Of a stretch of DNA of 40,493 nucleotides, positions 1-8,388 are shown piece by piece. The stretch covers positions 1 through 40,493 of the forward strand of contig JAISJY010000080.1 in assembly GCA_031261365.1 (NCBI GenBank), in the 5' to 3' direction. Each line of letters begins with the position of its first letter. Position 1 is the first letter of the stretch. A program made the position numbers and the translations under genes. Origin of the DNA: Caryophanales bacterium (lineage in GTDB: Bacteria; Bacillota_I; Bacilli_A; RFN20; JAISJY01). The notes beneath the pieces are model-generated. The model had not been told where the DNA came from, searched no databases, and was given only the letters and a program-made list of their open reading frames with translations.

Positions 1-228
1 AATAAGGTTATTGAAAAAAACAATTCAGTTTATGTTTCCTTTACAGGTAATGCTAGTCCTATTGATAATGGTGAAATATGTGAAACTTTTGCTTGTGTCT
101 ATATTCCTCAAAAAAATAAGACTATCGAATATCATAAAAACTATGTAAATGTTTCTAGAACTCGTATAATTTTAGATGCTTGTGATAGTGTCGCGAAAAT
201 TATTATTAAAGAAACCCTAAAATCATAA
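1..228 (+). CDS. cinA: CinA C-terminal (nicotinamide-nucleotide amidase) domain protein, 3' end
   Basis: This is an open frame from the first base to a TAA at 226-228, giving the last 75 residues of a protein whose start lies outside the window. The piece contains SFTGNASP followed by a short strand and YIPQK. That fits the late part of the CinA/PncC domain (typical pattern TGxAGP then a GxVYIA-like strand), and it ends in a helix bearing an Arg (VSRTRIILDA) as the family does. PncC-type domains deamidate nicotinamide mononucleotide in NAD salvage. Position supports the call, because cinA directly precedes recA in many Bacilli. Here the stop is 35 nt before the recA start, so the two are probably cotranscribed. 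The match is by motif and context only. Confidence 0.72.
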   Translation, partial: NKVIEKNNSVYVSFTGNASPIDNGEICETFACVYIPQKNKTIEYHKNYVNVSRTRIILDACDSVAKIIIKETLKS

Positions 229-263
229 GGTAAAAACGGATGTTTAATTTATAAGGAGAAAAT

Positions 264-1259
264 ATGCCAGAAGAGAAAAAGTTATTTGATGAAGAGTTAA
301 AAAAGACCCTCAAAGACATTAGGAAATTGTATGGTGAGGGTTCAGTTATGGTTTTAGGAGATAGACAAAATATTAATGTTGATACTATTCCTAGTGGTTC
401 ATTATTATTAGATTGTGCTTTGGGAGTAGGCGGTTACCCTCGGGGAAGAGTTATTGAAATATATGGTCCTGAATCAAGTGGTAAAACTACTTTTGCTTTA
501 CATGCTATTGCTGAAGTTCAAAAAGAAGGGGGAAGAGCAGCTTTTATTGATGCTGAACATGCTATTGACCCTAATTATGCTTCTAGATTAGGAGTAATTG
601 TTGATGATTTAATTTTATCACAGCCAGATTATGGAGAACAAGCTTTAGAAATAGCAAATATGTTAGTGAAGTCTAATGCTATTGATTTAATTGTTATTGA
701 TTCAGTGGCAGCTTTAGTTCCTCAAGTAGAATTAGAAGGAGAAATGATAGATCAACAAATGGGATTACAAGCTCGTTTAATGTCTAAAGCTTTGAGAAAA
801 CTAACAGGTAATTTAAACAATAATAAATGTTCTATTATCTTTATTAATCAATTAAGAGAAAAGGTTGGCATAATGTTTGGTAACCCTGAAACAACTCCTG
901 GTGGTAGAGCTTTAAAGTTCTATGCAAGTATTAGATTAGAGGTTAGAAAAGGTGAAGCTATTAAAAACGGAACTGAGATGGTGGGTAATGTTGTTAATAT
1001 TAAGATAGTCAAGAATAAAGTGGCAGCTCCATTTAAATCAACTCAAGTAGAATTAATTTATGGACAAGGTATCAACACTAGTAAGGAAATATTAGATTTA
1101 GCAGTAGAGTTTGACATTGTTAAAAAGTCAGGTTCTTGGTATGAATATCAAGATGCTAAAATAGGACAAGGACCAGAAAAGGCTTTGACTTATTTAAAAG
1201 AACATCCTGAACAATTTGCTGAAGTTACTAGATTAGTTAAAGAGAAATTAGGCAAATAG
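264..1259 (+). CDS. recA: RecA recombinase
   Basis: RecA is the ATP-dependent strand-exchange protein of homologous recombination and co-protease of the SOS response. The protein has 331 residues, slightly short for the family, with little of the acidic C-terminal tail. Walker A is GPESSGKTT at residues 68-76. A Walker B-like strand LIVIDSVAAL lies near residue 142. The loop region NQLREKVGIMFGNPETTPGG is nearly identical to the family pattern. The start is supported by AAGGAG at 253-258, five bases before the ATG. It lies directly downstream of the cinA end and is probably in the same transcript. No SOS box is obvious in the short upstream gap. Confidence 0.98.
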   Translation: MPEEKKLFDEELKKTLKDIRKLYGEGSVMVLGDRQNINVDTIPSGSLLLDCALGVGGYPRGRVIEIYGPESSGKTTFALHAIAEVQKEGGRAAFIDAEHAIDPNYASRLGVIVDDLILSQPDYGEQALEIANMLVKSNAIDLIVIDSVAALVPQVELEGEMIDQQMGLQARLMSKALRKLTGNLNNNKCSIIFINQLREKVGIMFGNPETTPGGRALKFYASIRLEVRKGEAIKNGTEMVGNVVNIKIVKNKVAAPFKSTQVELIYGQGINTSKEILDLAVEFDIVKKSGSWYEYQDAKIGQGPEKALTYLKEHPEQFAEVTRLVKEKLGK

Positions 1260-1268
1260 TTTTTTAGA

Positions 1269-1291
1269 AAAAAGAATTATTTTGTCTTTTT
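1269..1291 (+). terminator. possible weak terminator after recA
   Basis: AAAAAGA at 1269-1275 can pair with TCTTTTT at 1285-1291 around a 9-nt loop and is followed by ATTTTAA. The stem has only one GC pair, so this is a weak call based on position just past the recA stop. Confidence 0.3.
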
Positions 1292-1309
1292 ATTTTAATA
1301 AATATAGAG

Positions 1310-1330
1310 AGTTTACTAGTTAAATATGCT
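1310..1330 (+). repeat. direct repeat copy 1 bracketing the recA-rny insert
   Basis: These 21 bases (core TTTACTAGTTAAATATGC) recur exactly at 3883-3903 in the same orientation, and similarity continues weakly for about 10 bases downstream (ATTTTTAA against ATCTTTAA). This copy lies just past recA. Between the two copies are the frameshifted small ORF, the lipoprotein and the papain-like protein. No integrase or transposase lies between them. Confidence 0.8.
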
Positions 1331-1485
1331 GATTTTTAAGTAATATTTGAAAACCTGTAAACAGTTTTATTTATTAAATATATAAAAAACAGTTGATAAA
1401 AATATAAAAAATGATAACATAATAGTATAAAGTACAAGCCAATTAAAAAATAATTTTTTGTCCGCTGAATATAATGGAGGTTAAT

Positions 1486-1622
1486 ATGGAAAAAGCTGGT
1501 TTTAAAAGACTTATGTTAATTGAATTAAACGATTTTAAAATAATCTTGCTTTAGCTAAGTTATTTAATTATGGTATTGTATATATCTTTAGATATTTTGA
1601 AAGGAAAAGAAAAGGCATATGA
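1486..1622 (+). pseudogene. small basic protein ORF with an apparent 1-nt frameshift
   Basis: A strong SD (GGAGG, 1476-1480) precedes an ATG at 1486; an in-frame ATG also begins at 1474, overlapping the SD. The frame reads 22 residues (MEKAGFKRLM...) and stops at a TAG (1552-1554). If one A is added in the AAAA run near 1537-1540, the frame continues through NNLALAKLF and a hydrophobic stretch to the basic tail ERKRKGI. It would then end at a TGA at 1620-1622 that overlaps the ATG of the next gene as ATGA, for a total of about 45 residues. Good SD, sensible continuation and a 4-nt coupled stop suggest an ancestral or real gene. The break could be a true mutation or a homopolymer sequencing error. 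I recognise no family. Confidence 0.5.
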
Positions 1623-2038
1623 AGAAAATAGGTTTAATTACCACAATAATCATGTTAGCAATGACGGGGTGCAGTTTTGTAAAAAAAAATAATGTTTTTT
1701 CGAAACAAGAAGATAACATGAGTTTTACTTTTATTCAATTAAATGTTGTGACATATTTATTAGAACCGAATTTTATGGTTTCTTTTGGAGATACGGTTTT
1801 TTCAACAAGTACAATTCAATATAAGTATAACTATTTTTTTACAAGTAACGATTTATTGGAAGTTGAGAGCAAAATTGATTATATACTTCCTCCTTGCTTT
1901 GGAAGTCAATGTTATGGTTACTATATAAATACTGGTTACTTTAAAGAAAAAAACAATGATACTTATGAAAATGAAATCGGATATGATTTTTATATAACTA
2001 ATAATGCTACTTTTTATTACGGATATATAGGGGGTTAA
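1619..2038 (+). CDS. small putative lipoprotein, function unknown
   Basis: This is a 139-residue protein with a basic N-terminus, a hydrophobic segment and a lipobox ending in MTGC (Cys18), so it is predicted to be exported and lipid-anchored on the outer face of the membrane. The remainder is rich in Tyr, Phe and Asn and has a short Cys-containing stretch (PPCFGSQCYGYY) near residues 92-103. No domain was recognised. The start overlaps the stop of the frameshifted small ORF by 4 nt, and the papain-like gene starts 13 nt after its stop, so the three form one transcription unit inside the repeat-bracketed insert. The function is unknown; a partner of the downstream secreted protein is only a guess from context. 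Confidence 0.7.
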   Translation: MKKIGLITTIIMLAMTGCSFVKKNNVFSKQEDNMSFTFIQLNVVTYLLEPNFMVSFGDTVFSTSTIQYKYNYFFTSNDLLEVESKIDYILPPCFGSQCYGYYINTGYFKEKNNDTYENEIGYDFYITNNATFYYGYIGG

Positions 2039-2051
2039 GGAAAGGAAATTT

Positions 2052-3743
2052 ATGAAAAAAATATTATTTTTGTTAATGGGTATTGTTATTATTTCTAACA
2101 ATATTATTTTAGTTTCTGAAAATTATTATGTTAAAACAAACAATGTAGAAAATGAAGAATTTATAGGTATAGACGATAACTTATATTATTCTACAGAAGA
2201 CGGATATGATGACTATTCAACAGAAATTATTCCTCCACCTTTGGTTTTGCCACCAAAACAATTATTAATGCCACCTGGTGGAAGTGTTGTCGTAGATGAT
2301 AGTTATGTCCCAAATTCAACATTTATGGCAAATTATTATTCTCATTTAGGAAAAAACTACCCAACTAATCATTTAGGAATATGTGGATATACTGCAATTT
2401 CTATGCTCTTACTGTATTATGATACATATTGGAATGATAATTTTATTTTGGATAATTATGAACAAATAGAGCAAATGGAATCAACCACTTTTACTAACGG
2501 TGCTTCTCACAATTCACCTGGGGTTATTGATGATTTAAAATTTTCCCCAAGTATTGATAATCTTGTTTCATTAATACCATATCCTGTTGATTCTGTTGAA
2601 TTTAAGGCAGCATTGGATACAGCAATTATGGGTGAAATAATGACCTCAGTTAATAATCCAAATAGTTTTGCGGGGTTGTTGTTTTCTATTGCTCTTGAAA
2701 ACGGTTCTATTGTGCCTCATAATAATCCAAATTATTATAGCGGAAACAATAATTATCTTAATGGAATAGGTGTAAACAACACTATCATGAATAATGTATT
2801 AAGTGACTACATTTCTGGTAATAATAAGATAGCTAATTCTGTTACATATTCTACATCTGCGGCTGTAAATACTTCTGTTCAAGAAAAAAACAGAATTCGT
2901 AATGAAATTATACAAATTGTTCAATCTGGTAAACCTGTTATGGTTGGTGGAAATGGATATGATGATATAAATCATAATGGAACATTAGATAGTACTGAGC
3001 ATTCTTTTGGTCATGTTGTTGTCATTTATGAATATGATTCAACGGCGGACATTTTATATGGAAATATGGGGTGGGGAAATAATCCTAGTAATATGCACAG
3101 AAATATGGATGCTTTTTTTAATATAAGAATGCAAGATTATTGGAGTCTTAATATTGACTCTACACTTCCTCAATCTTATACTAATAATTACATTTTTTCA
3201 GATAAAAAAGTTACTTATAGTCCATATGGTGGTATGTACAAGACTCTTGTTCAAACAGATTATAATTTTGAACCTCAATATTTCTTTTATGAAAAAATAA
3301 ATACAATTAATTTGCCAGATCAATTATTAATAAATCAAGTAACTTTTACTAGATTAAGAACTGGGTACATTGAAAATCAAACAATTAATCTTTCTCCATG
3401 CAGAACTGGAGCAGGAAGTGCATATCTTGTTTATTATTTTAATAGACCAATAAACAGAATAAATATAAATATGAGTTGGTGGAGTTCTAACGAAAATGTT
3501 ACTCAAAATAATTCGGATTATAGAATAGAATATTTAGTTGGTTCTACATGGTTAACCGCCAAAGATTTATGGAGAGATATTACACTGTCAACAGATAGAT
3601 GGACACCTACAAATTTAGATATTAGTTTTATTTCTTCAATTAATTCTTTTAGAGTTAGTGCTGCGGCACCGTATAATGGGAATAATACCCATAATAAAGG
3701 TAGATTATGTATTTTTGATATGAAAGTATTTGTTGACCAATAA
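2052..3743 (+). CDS. secreted papain-fold (C39/C10-like) cysteine peptidase-like protein
   Basis: This protein has 563 residues. An N-terminal hydrophobic segment (residues 3-21) suggests export. A low-complexity, Pro-rich stretch follows (about 56-78). The middle domain resembles papain-fold peptidases. It has a Cys in GICGYTAISMLL (Cys111), a His in FGHVVVIYEYD (His321) and an Asn in YGNMGWG (Asn338), in the order and sequence setting of the C39_2 and streptopain-like families. Residues from about 400 on form a separate beta-rich domain ending in GRLCIFDMKVFV, which could be a discoidin-like adhesion module. An SD-like GGAAAGGAA at 2039-2047 precedes the ATG. Substrate unknown; it may process a peptide or a surface protein. 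It is the last gene of the insert and is followed by a short AAAGC/GCTTT hairpin (3796-3810) without a clear U-tract. Confidence 0.65.
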   Translation: MKKILFLLMGIVIISNNIILVSENYYVKTNNVENEEFIGIDDNLYYSTEDGYDDYSTEIIPPPLVLPPKQLLMPPGGSVVVDDSYVPNSTFMANYYSHLGKNYPTNHLGICGYTAISMLLLYYDTYWNDNFILDNYEQIEQMESTTFTNGASHNSPGVIDDLKFSPSIDNLVSLIPYPVDSVEFKAALDTAIMGEIMTSVNNPNSFAGLLFSIALENGSIVPHNNPNYYSGNNNYLNGIGVNNTIMNNVLSDYISGNNKIANSVTYSTSAAVNTSVQEKNRIRNEIIQIVQSGKPVMVGGNGYDDINHNGTLDSTEHSFGHVVVIYEYDSTADILYGNMGWGNNPSNMHRNMDAFFNIRMQDYWSLNIDSTLPQSYTNNYIFSDKKVTYSPYGGMYKTLVQTDYNFEPQYFFYEKINTINLPDQLLINQVTFTRLRTGYIENQTINLSPCRTGAGSAYLVYYFNRPINRININMSWWSSNENVTQNNSDYRIEYLVGSTWLTAKDLWRDITLSTDRWTPTNLDISFISSINSFRVSAAAPYNGNNTHNKGRLCIFDMKVFVDQ

Positions 3744-3882
3744 TTTTTTAAGATTTATCATCTAGATTTGTGTAAAATACTAATGGCAATTTTAAAAAGC
3801 GAGATGCTTTATAAAAGTTTTTATATATTTAAATAAAATAGTCAAACTTTTGTTAACTTTAATATTTTTTAATAACCATGTT

Positions 3883-3903
3883 AGTTTACTAGTTAAATAT
3901 GCT
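3883..3903 (+). repeat. direct repeat copy 2 bracketing the recA-rny insert
   Basis: This is an exact second copy of the 21-bp element at 1310-1330. It lies in the 274-nt gap between the papain-like gene and rny, 29 nt upstream of the predicted rny -35 box. The arrangement is what an insertion that duplicated its target, or recombination between short attachment-like sites, would leave. Confidence 0.8.
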
Positions 3904-3932
3904 AATCTTTAACATTACTTAACATAATAAAA

Positions 3933-3961
3933 TTGCTTATTTGTTTTTTTAGTAATATAAT
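3933..3961 (+). promoter_or_regulatory. sigma-A-type promoter for rny
   Basis: TTGCTT (3933-3938), a 17-nt spacer and TATAAT (3956-3961) form a good vegetative promoter. The predicted start is near 3968, giving an untranslated leader of about 50 nt before the rny ATG, which has an AAAGGA site. Confidence 0.65.
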
Positions 3962-4017
3962 ATATTTGCAAAAAACTAATTTATTAGTGGGCATATTGAA
4001 AGGAATATATAAATACT

Positions 4018-5601
4018 ATGGAACCGTGGGTCGCAGTACTGATTGGCCTTCTTTGTTTAATAATTGGTAGTGGATTAGGTATATTTGTCGCTTATAGAAC
4101 CTCTTTTGGTGGAGTTAAAAAAAGACTTGAAGACTCTGCTAAAGAAGTTCAAAAAGCTACCGATGAAGCTAACATTATTATTAAGAATGCTGAAGTTGAA
4201 GGAAAAAAGTTGTTAATTGAAGCTAAAGAAAAAGCTGGGTATGAAGTTGAACAAGTTAATAAAGAGGCTAAAGAAAGAAAAGTTGAATTAAAAACATTAG
4301 AAAATACTTTATTACAAAGAGAACAATATTTAGCAAAAAGAGATGAAACATTAAACAAAAAAGAAGAGGTACTTGAAAATAAAAGTGAACAATTATCTAT
4401 TAGAGTAACAGGCTTTAAGATAAAAGAAGACGCTTTATTAGTTAAAGAAGGAAAACTAGATGCTGAATTAGAAAGAATTGCTGGTTTAACTAAAAATGAA
4501 GCTAAAAAAGAAATCATTGAACAATTTAAAGATAAACTTAATAGTGAATTAGGTTATTTAATTAAGTTACAAGAAGAAGAATTACACGCCAAAGAGGTGG
4601 AACTATCACAACAGATTTTAGCAACAGCTATTGAAAAATATGCTCAAGATGTGGTTACTGAAAAAACTATCACTGTTGTTCTTTTACCAAACGATGAAAT
4701 TAAAGGAAAGATAATAGGTCGGGAAGGTCGTAATATCAAGACATTAGAAGCAAAATTAGGAGTAGATTTTATTATAGATGATACTCCAGAAGTTATTCAA
4801 ATATCTTGTCATGACCCAATAAAAAGAGAAGTTGCTAGAATTACTTTAGAAAAGTTAATAAAAGATGGTCGTATTCAACCGGGCAGAATAGAAGATACTA
4901 TAGTTAAAGCAACAGATGAAGTAACAGATTCTATTAGAGAAGCAGGAGAAGAAATTATCTTTAAGTTAGGTTTAAGTAAAGTTAATCGGGAATTACAGTC
5001 TATCTTGGGTAAATTAAAATATAGAACAAGTATGGGACAAAATGTTTTGCAACATTCTTATGAAGTTGCTGTATTCTCTGGGTTAATGGCTGAAGAATTA
5101 GGTTTAGATGTAATGTTAGCTAAAAGAGCAGGATTATTTCATGATATAGGTAAAGCAGTTGACCATGAAAAAGAAGGAACACATGTAGAATTAGGGGAAC
5201 AAATAGCTCGTAAATACGGAGAACATCCGACAGTTATTAATGCTATTTTATCACATCACGGCAATATTCCAGCTGATAATCCTATTTCTTTATTAGTGAG
5301 TGCGGCTGATACTTTGAGTGCGGCTAGACCAGGTGCTAGAAATGAAAATCTAGAAAGATACATAGAAAAAATTGCTGCTTTAGAAAACATTTCAAAATCA
5401 TTTTCTGGAGTTGCTGAAGCTTATGCTATTCAAGCAGGAAGAGAAGTAAGAGTTATTGTTATTCCTGAAGAAGTTGATGATAATGCTTCTTTGATGTTAG
5501 CAAGGAATATTAAAGACAGAATAGAATCTGAATTAAATTATCCCGGACAAGTTAAAGTAACAGTTATTAGAGAAACTAGGGCGGTCGAGGTTGCTAGGTA
5601 A
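4018..5601 (+). CDS. rny: ribonuclease Y
   Basis: RNase Y is the membrane-bound endoribonuclease that starts mRNA turnover in many Firmicutes. The 527 residues show the complete family layout. There is one N-terminal membrane helix (residues 5-26) and a long charged coiled coil (about 30-210). A KH RNA-binding domain follows with GREGRN near residue 234. An HD metal-binding domain then has His346 in QHSYEVA and the HD pair His375-Asp376 in LFHDIGKA. The length is typical (about 520). It has its own promoter upstream, and its stop overlaps the ymdB start by one base (TAATG), so the two are translationally coupled, as in Bacillus. YmcA, a known specificity factor of RNase Y, is encoded at 31592. 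Confidence 0.97.
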   Translation: MEPWVAVLIGLLCLIIGSGLGIFVAYRTSFGGVKKRLEDSAKEVQKATDEANIIIKNAEVEGKKLLIEAKEKAGYEVEQVNKEAKERKVELKTLENTLLQREQYLAKRDETLNKKEEVLENKSEQLSIRVTGFKIKEDALLVKEGKLDAELERIAGLTKNEAKKEIIEQFKDKLNSELGYLIKLQEEELHAKEVELSQQILATAIEKYAQDVVTEKTITVVLLPNDEIKGKIIGREGRNIKTLEAKLGVDFIIDDTPEVIQISCHDPIKREVARITLEKLIKDGRIQPGRIEDTIVKATDEVTDSIREAGEEIIFKLGLSKVNRELQSILGKLKYRTSMGQNVLQHSYEVAVFSGLMAEELGLDVMLAKRAGLFHDIGKAVDHEKEGTHVELGEQIARKYGEHPTVINAILSHHGNIPADNPISLLVSAADTLSAARPGARNENLERYIEKIAALENISKSFSGVAEAYAIQAGREVRVIVIPEEVDDNASLMLARNIKDRIESELNYPGQVKVTVIRETRAVEVAR

Positions 5602-6392
5602 TGAACATTCTTTTTATTGGAGATGTCTATGGACGACCAGGTCGTGAAATATTAAAAAAACATCTTCAAGAAATAAAAGATAAATATTTAATAGATTTTG
5701 TTATTGCCAATGTTGAAAACTCAGCACATGGTAGGGGTGTTAACACAGATATATATTTTGAATTAGAAAATGCTGGAGTTGACTGTATGACTTTGGGAAA
5801 TCATTTTGTTATAAATAATGAAAAAGAAACTATTTTTGAACAATGTCCTCGTTTATTGAGACCTTTAAATGCTTCTCCTTTATTAAACGGCTTAGGGACT
5901 AAACTATTTACTAAAAATGGTATTAATATTAGAGTAAGTAATCTTTTAGGCAAACTCTTTATTAATGAATTAAATCCTGATAGTCCTTTTTTAGCCATTG
6001 ATAAAGTTATTGAAAGAAATAAAGAAGCCATTCATATTATTGATTTTCATGCTGAAGCAACTAGTGAAAAAATAGCTTTAGGGTGGTATTTAGATGGGCG
6101 GGTTAGTGCAGTTTTAGGAACACATACTCATATTCAAACTTCAGATGAAAGGATTTTACCCAAAGGAACCGCTTATATTACTGATGCAGGTATGACAGGA
6201 CCTTTTAATTCAGTTATTGGAGTTGATAAAGATATTATTATTCAAAGTTTTCTAACAGGATTAAGAGAAAGACATGAAGTTGCAGATGGTCCTGCTCAAT
6301 TAAATGGGGTTATTTTAGAGGTTGATGAAATAACAGGTAAAAGTTTAAATATTAAAAGAATTATTATTAATCCAGAAAGGAATTTAAAATGA
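5601..6392 (+). CDS. ymdB: YmdB-family metallophosphoesterase
   Basis: This is a 263-residue calcineurin-type phosphoesterase of the YmdB (TIGR00282) family. Metal-binding motifs are visible in order: GDVYGRPG at 7-14, NVENSAHGRG near 37-46, a GNHF motif, and DFHAEATSEK followed by LGTHTHIQTSDERI. In Bacillus subtilis the family member hydrolyses 2',3'-cyclic nucleotides and affects biofilm and motility choice. The role here is inferred from family membership. The ATG overlaps the rny stop by one base and its TGA overlaps the gpsA ATG by 4 nt, giving a coupled rny-ymdB-gpsA operon. Tight pairing of rny and ymdB is widespread and supports the call. Confidence 0.93.
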   Translation: MNILFIGDVYGRPGREILKKHLQEIKDKYLIDFVIANVENSAHGRGVNTDIYFELENAGVDCMTLGNHFVINNEKETIFEQCPRLLRPLNASPLLNGLGTKLFTKNGINIRVSNLLGKLFINELNPDSPFLAIDKVIERNKEAIHIIDFHAEATSEKIALGWYLDGRVSAVLGTHTHIQTSDERILPKGTAYITDAGMTGPFNSVIGVDKDIIIQSFLTGLRERHEVADGPAQLNGVILEVDEITGKSLNIKRIIINPERNLK

Positions 6393-7384
6393 AAATAGGC
6401 ATAATAGGGACAGGTGCTTGGGGTTCTGCTTTGGCAAATGTTTTAACTGATAATGGAAATGAAGTAATTTTATATGGCATTGTTGCTGAAGAAATAAATG
6501 ATATAAATACTAATCATAAAAACAGTAAATATTTAAAAAGTACTTGTTTAAATGTTTCTATTAAGGCAACAGATAAATTAATAGAAGCTGTTAAAGATAG
6601 TGAAATGATTATTTTAGCTGTGCCAAGTCAATTAATTGTAGAAATGGCAAATACAGTTATTTCTAACTTAAATACTAAACCTGTTTTAGTTAATGTTTCT
6701 AAAGGTTTTGAACCTAAATCACATTTAACTTTATTAACCGCGATTAGAAACTCTATAGATATAAGTAAAATTAAAGGATTAGTTTCTTTAATAGGACCTT
6801 CTTTTGCTAATGAAGTTGCAGTTAGAGATATTACCACAGTTTGTGCGGTTAGTAGAGATATAGAAATAGGTCAAATAGTTCAAAAGGTCTTTTCTAATTC
6901 TTATTTTAGAGTTTATTTAAATACTGATGAAATAGGTTGTGAAATAGGGGCAGCTATTAAAAATGTTATTGCTATTGCCTCTGGTATGTGTGTTGGTTTA
7001 GGCTATGGAGATAATACAAAAGCGGCCGTGATAACAAGAGGTTTAGCTGAAATAATAAGAGTTGGAGTAGCTTTGGGGGCTGATAAATCAACTTTTACAG
7101 GTCTAACAGGTATTGGAGATTTATTTTTAACTTGTTCTTCTAATAATTCTAGAAACTTTACAGCAGGTTATCAAATAGGCAAAGATAATTCTTCTCTTAA
7201 CTTTTGGAAAGATAATAAGAAAACTGTTGAAGGCGTTTGGGCATGTCAATATTTAATTGAATTAGCCCATAATAAAAAAGTAGAAGTTCCAATAACTAGA
7301 AGTGTTCATAATGTTTTATTTAATAATGCTAAGCCAAGTGAAGAATTGTTTTTACTTGTTTCTAGAGCTTTAAAAGAAGAATAA
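6389..7384 (+). CDS. gpsA: NAD(P)H-dependent glycerol-3-phosphate dehydrogenase
   Basis: GpsA reduces dihydroxyacetone phosphate to sn-glycerol 3-phosphate, the backbone of phospholipids. The 331-residue length is typical. The N-terminal Rossmann motif is GTGAWGSALA (residues 7-16). KGFEP and GPSFANEVA lie mid-protein. The catalytic helix contains GAAIKNVIAIASG with the expected Lys, followed by TRGLAE and GLTGIGDLFLTCSSNNSRN, which are diagnostic. The start overlaps the ymdB stop as ATGA, and no other start is needed. The gene ends one base before the converging galM stop, so there is no intergenic room for a terminator between them. Confidence 0.97.
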   Translation: MKIGIIGTGAWGSALANVLTDNGNEVILYGIVAEEINDINTNHKNSKYLKSTCLNVSIKATDKLIEAVKDSEMIILAVPSQLIVEMANTVISNLNTKPVLVNVSKGFEPKSHLTLLTAIRNSIDISKIKGLVSLIGPSFANEVAVRDITTVCAVSRDIEIGQIVQKVFSNSYFRVYLNTDEIGCEIGAAIKNVIAIASGMCVGLGYGDNTKAAVITRGLAEIIRVGVALGADKSTFTGLTGIGDLFLTCSSNNSRNFTAGYQIGKDNSSLNFWKDNKKTVEGVWACQYLIELAHNKKVEVPITRSVHNVLFNNAKPSEELFLLVSRALKEE

Positions 7385-8341
7385 TTATTTAAGAGTTAAT
7401 TTATATTTAATCCATTCATTATATTCTTGTTTTGGTTTCAAAATAATATCTCTATAAGTTTGATTTATACTATCTATTTCAAATTGTGGTTCAATAGCAA
7501 TGCCATGATGTTGTTGCATTTTAAGATTACCATCTAAAAGTTGTGGAGTAGTAAAATTATGGGAATATATTTGAACACCAGGATAAGAAGTTGTGATATC
7601 TAAAGATAAATCTTCACTACTTAAGTTTAAAAAAGGTTTAGTAAAAACAAAATGATTATCAATACCTTTATTAAGAGTATCTTTTAATAAGGTTAAAGAA
7701 TCTTTTAATTGTCTTGGTTTATTAAAATCAAAAGGAGTATTTTTAACATCTAAAAAATTACCTGTAGGTATTAATTCATTATCTACCTCAAGTATTTTAT
7801 CAGCAGATATTGTTAAATAATCATTTAAGATATTTCCATTATTACTTAATCTAAAATAAGAATGATTAGTAATATTAAGAGGAGTGGCTTTATCAGTAGT
7901 TGCTTTATAATTAATTAATAAAGTATTACCTTCTAATTTATAAATAACATCTAAAGTTAAATTACCGGGATAACCTTCTTCTTTATCGGCTGAAAAATAA
8001 GTAAATATTAGAGTATCTTTTTCTTCTTTTACTTTAAATATTTGAGACCAAAAACCTTTATTTCCTCCATGTAAAGAATGTTTATGAAGATAGTTTTTAG
8101 AAGTTTGATATTCTATTCCATTAACAGAAAACTTGCCGTCTTTTATTCTATTACCAACTCTACCAATAGTTTGACCATAAAAACCGGTATTTGAACCATC
8201 AATATAAGCAGATAAATCTTGATTAGTTAAAACTATATTTCTCTTTAAAGAATTAACTTCCCATTTGTAAATAGTTGCTCCTAAATCTAAAAAAGTAACT
8301 GTCATAAACTCATTTGCTAATTGATATTTCTTAATTTCCAT
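7385..8341 (-). CDS. galM: aldose 1-epimerase (galactose mutarotase)
   Basis: GalM interconverts alpha and beta anomers of hexoses before their phosphorylation. The 318 residues show family motifs: GATIYKWE near the N-terminus, GQTIGRVGNRIKDG, the HSLHGGNKGF loop with the conserved His, NITNHSYFRL with the second His, DNHFVF, and a late Glu in IAIEPQF. I chose the ATG at 8341 because GGAG lies 6 nt upstream of it. An in-frame ATG at 8353 overlaps that SD (ATGGAGAATATTATG) and lies exactly 6 nt past a TATAAT box, so the longer form could be made from a leaderless message. It converges on gpsA with no gap. Confidence 0.93.
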   Translation of the reverse strand: MEIKKYQLANEFMTVTFLDLGATIYKWEVNSLKRNIVLTNQDLSAYIDGSNTGFYGQTIGRVGNRIKDGKFSVNGIEYQTSKNYLHKHSLHGGNKGFWSQIFKVKEEKDTLIFTYFSADKEEGYPGNLTLDVIYKLEGNTLLINYKATTDKATPLNITNHSYFRLSNNGNILNDYLTISADKILEVDNELIPTGNFLDVKNTPFDFNKPRQLKDSLTLLKDTLNKGIDNHFVFTKPFLNLSSEDLSLDITTSYPGVQIYSHNFTTPQLLDGNLKMQQHHGIAIEPQFEIDSINQTYRDIILKPKQEYNEWIKYKLTLK

Positions 8342-8359
8342 AATATTCTCCATAGTTAA

Positions 8360-8388
8360 ATTATATAGCGATTACCCTTATATTTCTA
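8360..8388 (-). promoter_or_regulatory. promoter of galM, possibly giving a leaderless message
   Basis: On the minus strand TAGAAA (plus 8383-8388), a 17-nt spacer and TATAAT (plus 8360-8365) precede the ATG at 8353 by exactly six bases. With usual -10 spacing, transcription would start at or next to the A of that ATG. The remaining intergenic stretch to 8572 shows nothing I recognise. Confidence 0.55.

Noticed and set aside
1535..1555. Programmed -1 frameshift in the small ORF
   Set aside because: The TTT-AAA codons preceded by T would slip AAA onto TAA, which mispairs in the first position. A missing base is simpler.
4149..4517. Long minus-strand frame opposite the rny coiled-coil region
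   Set aside because: It follows from the repetitive Lys/Glu codons of the coiled coil, has no SD, and lies wholly within rny.
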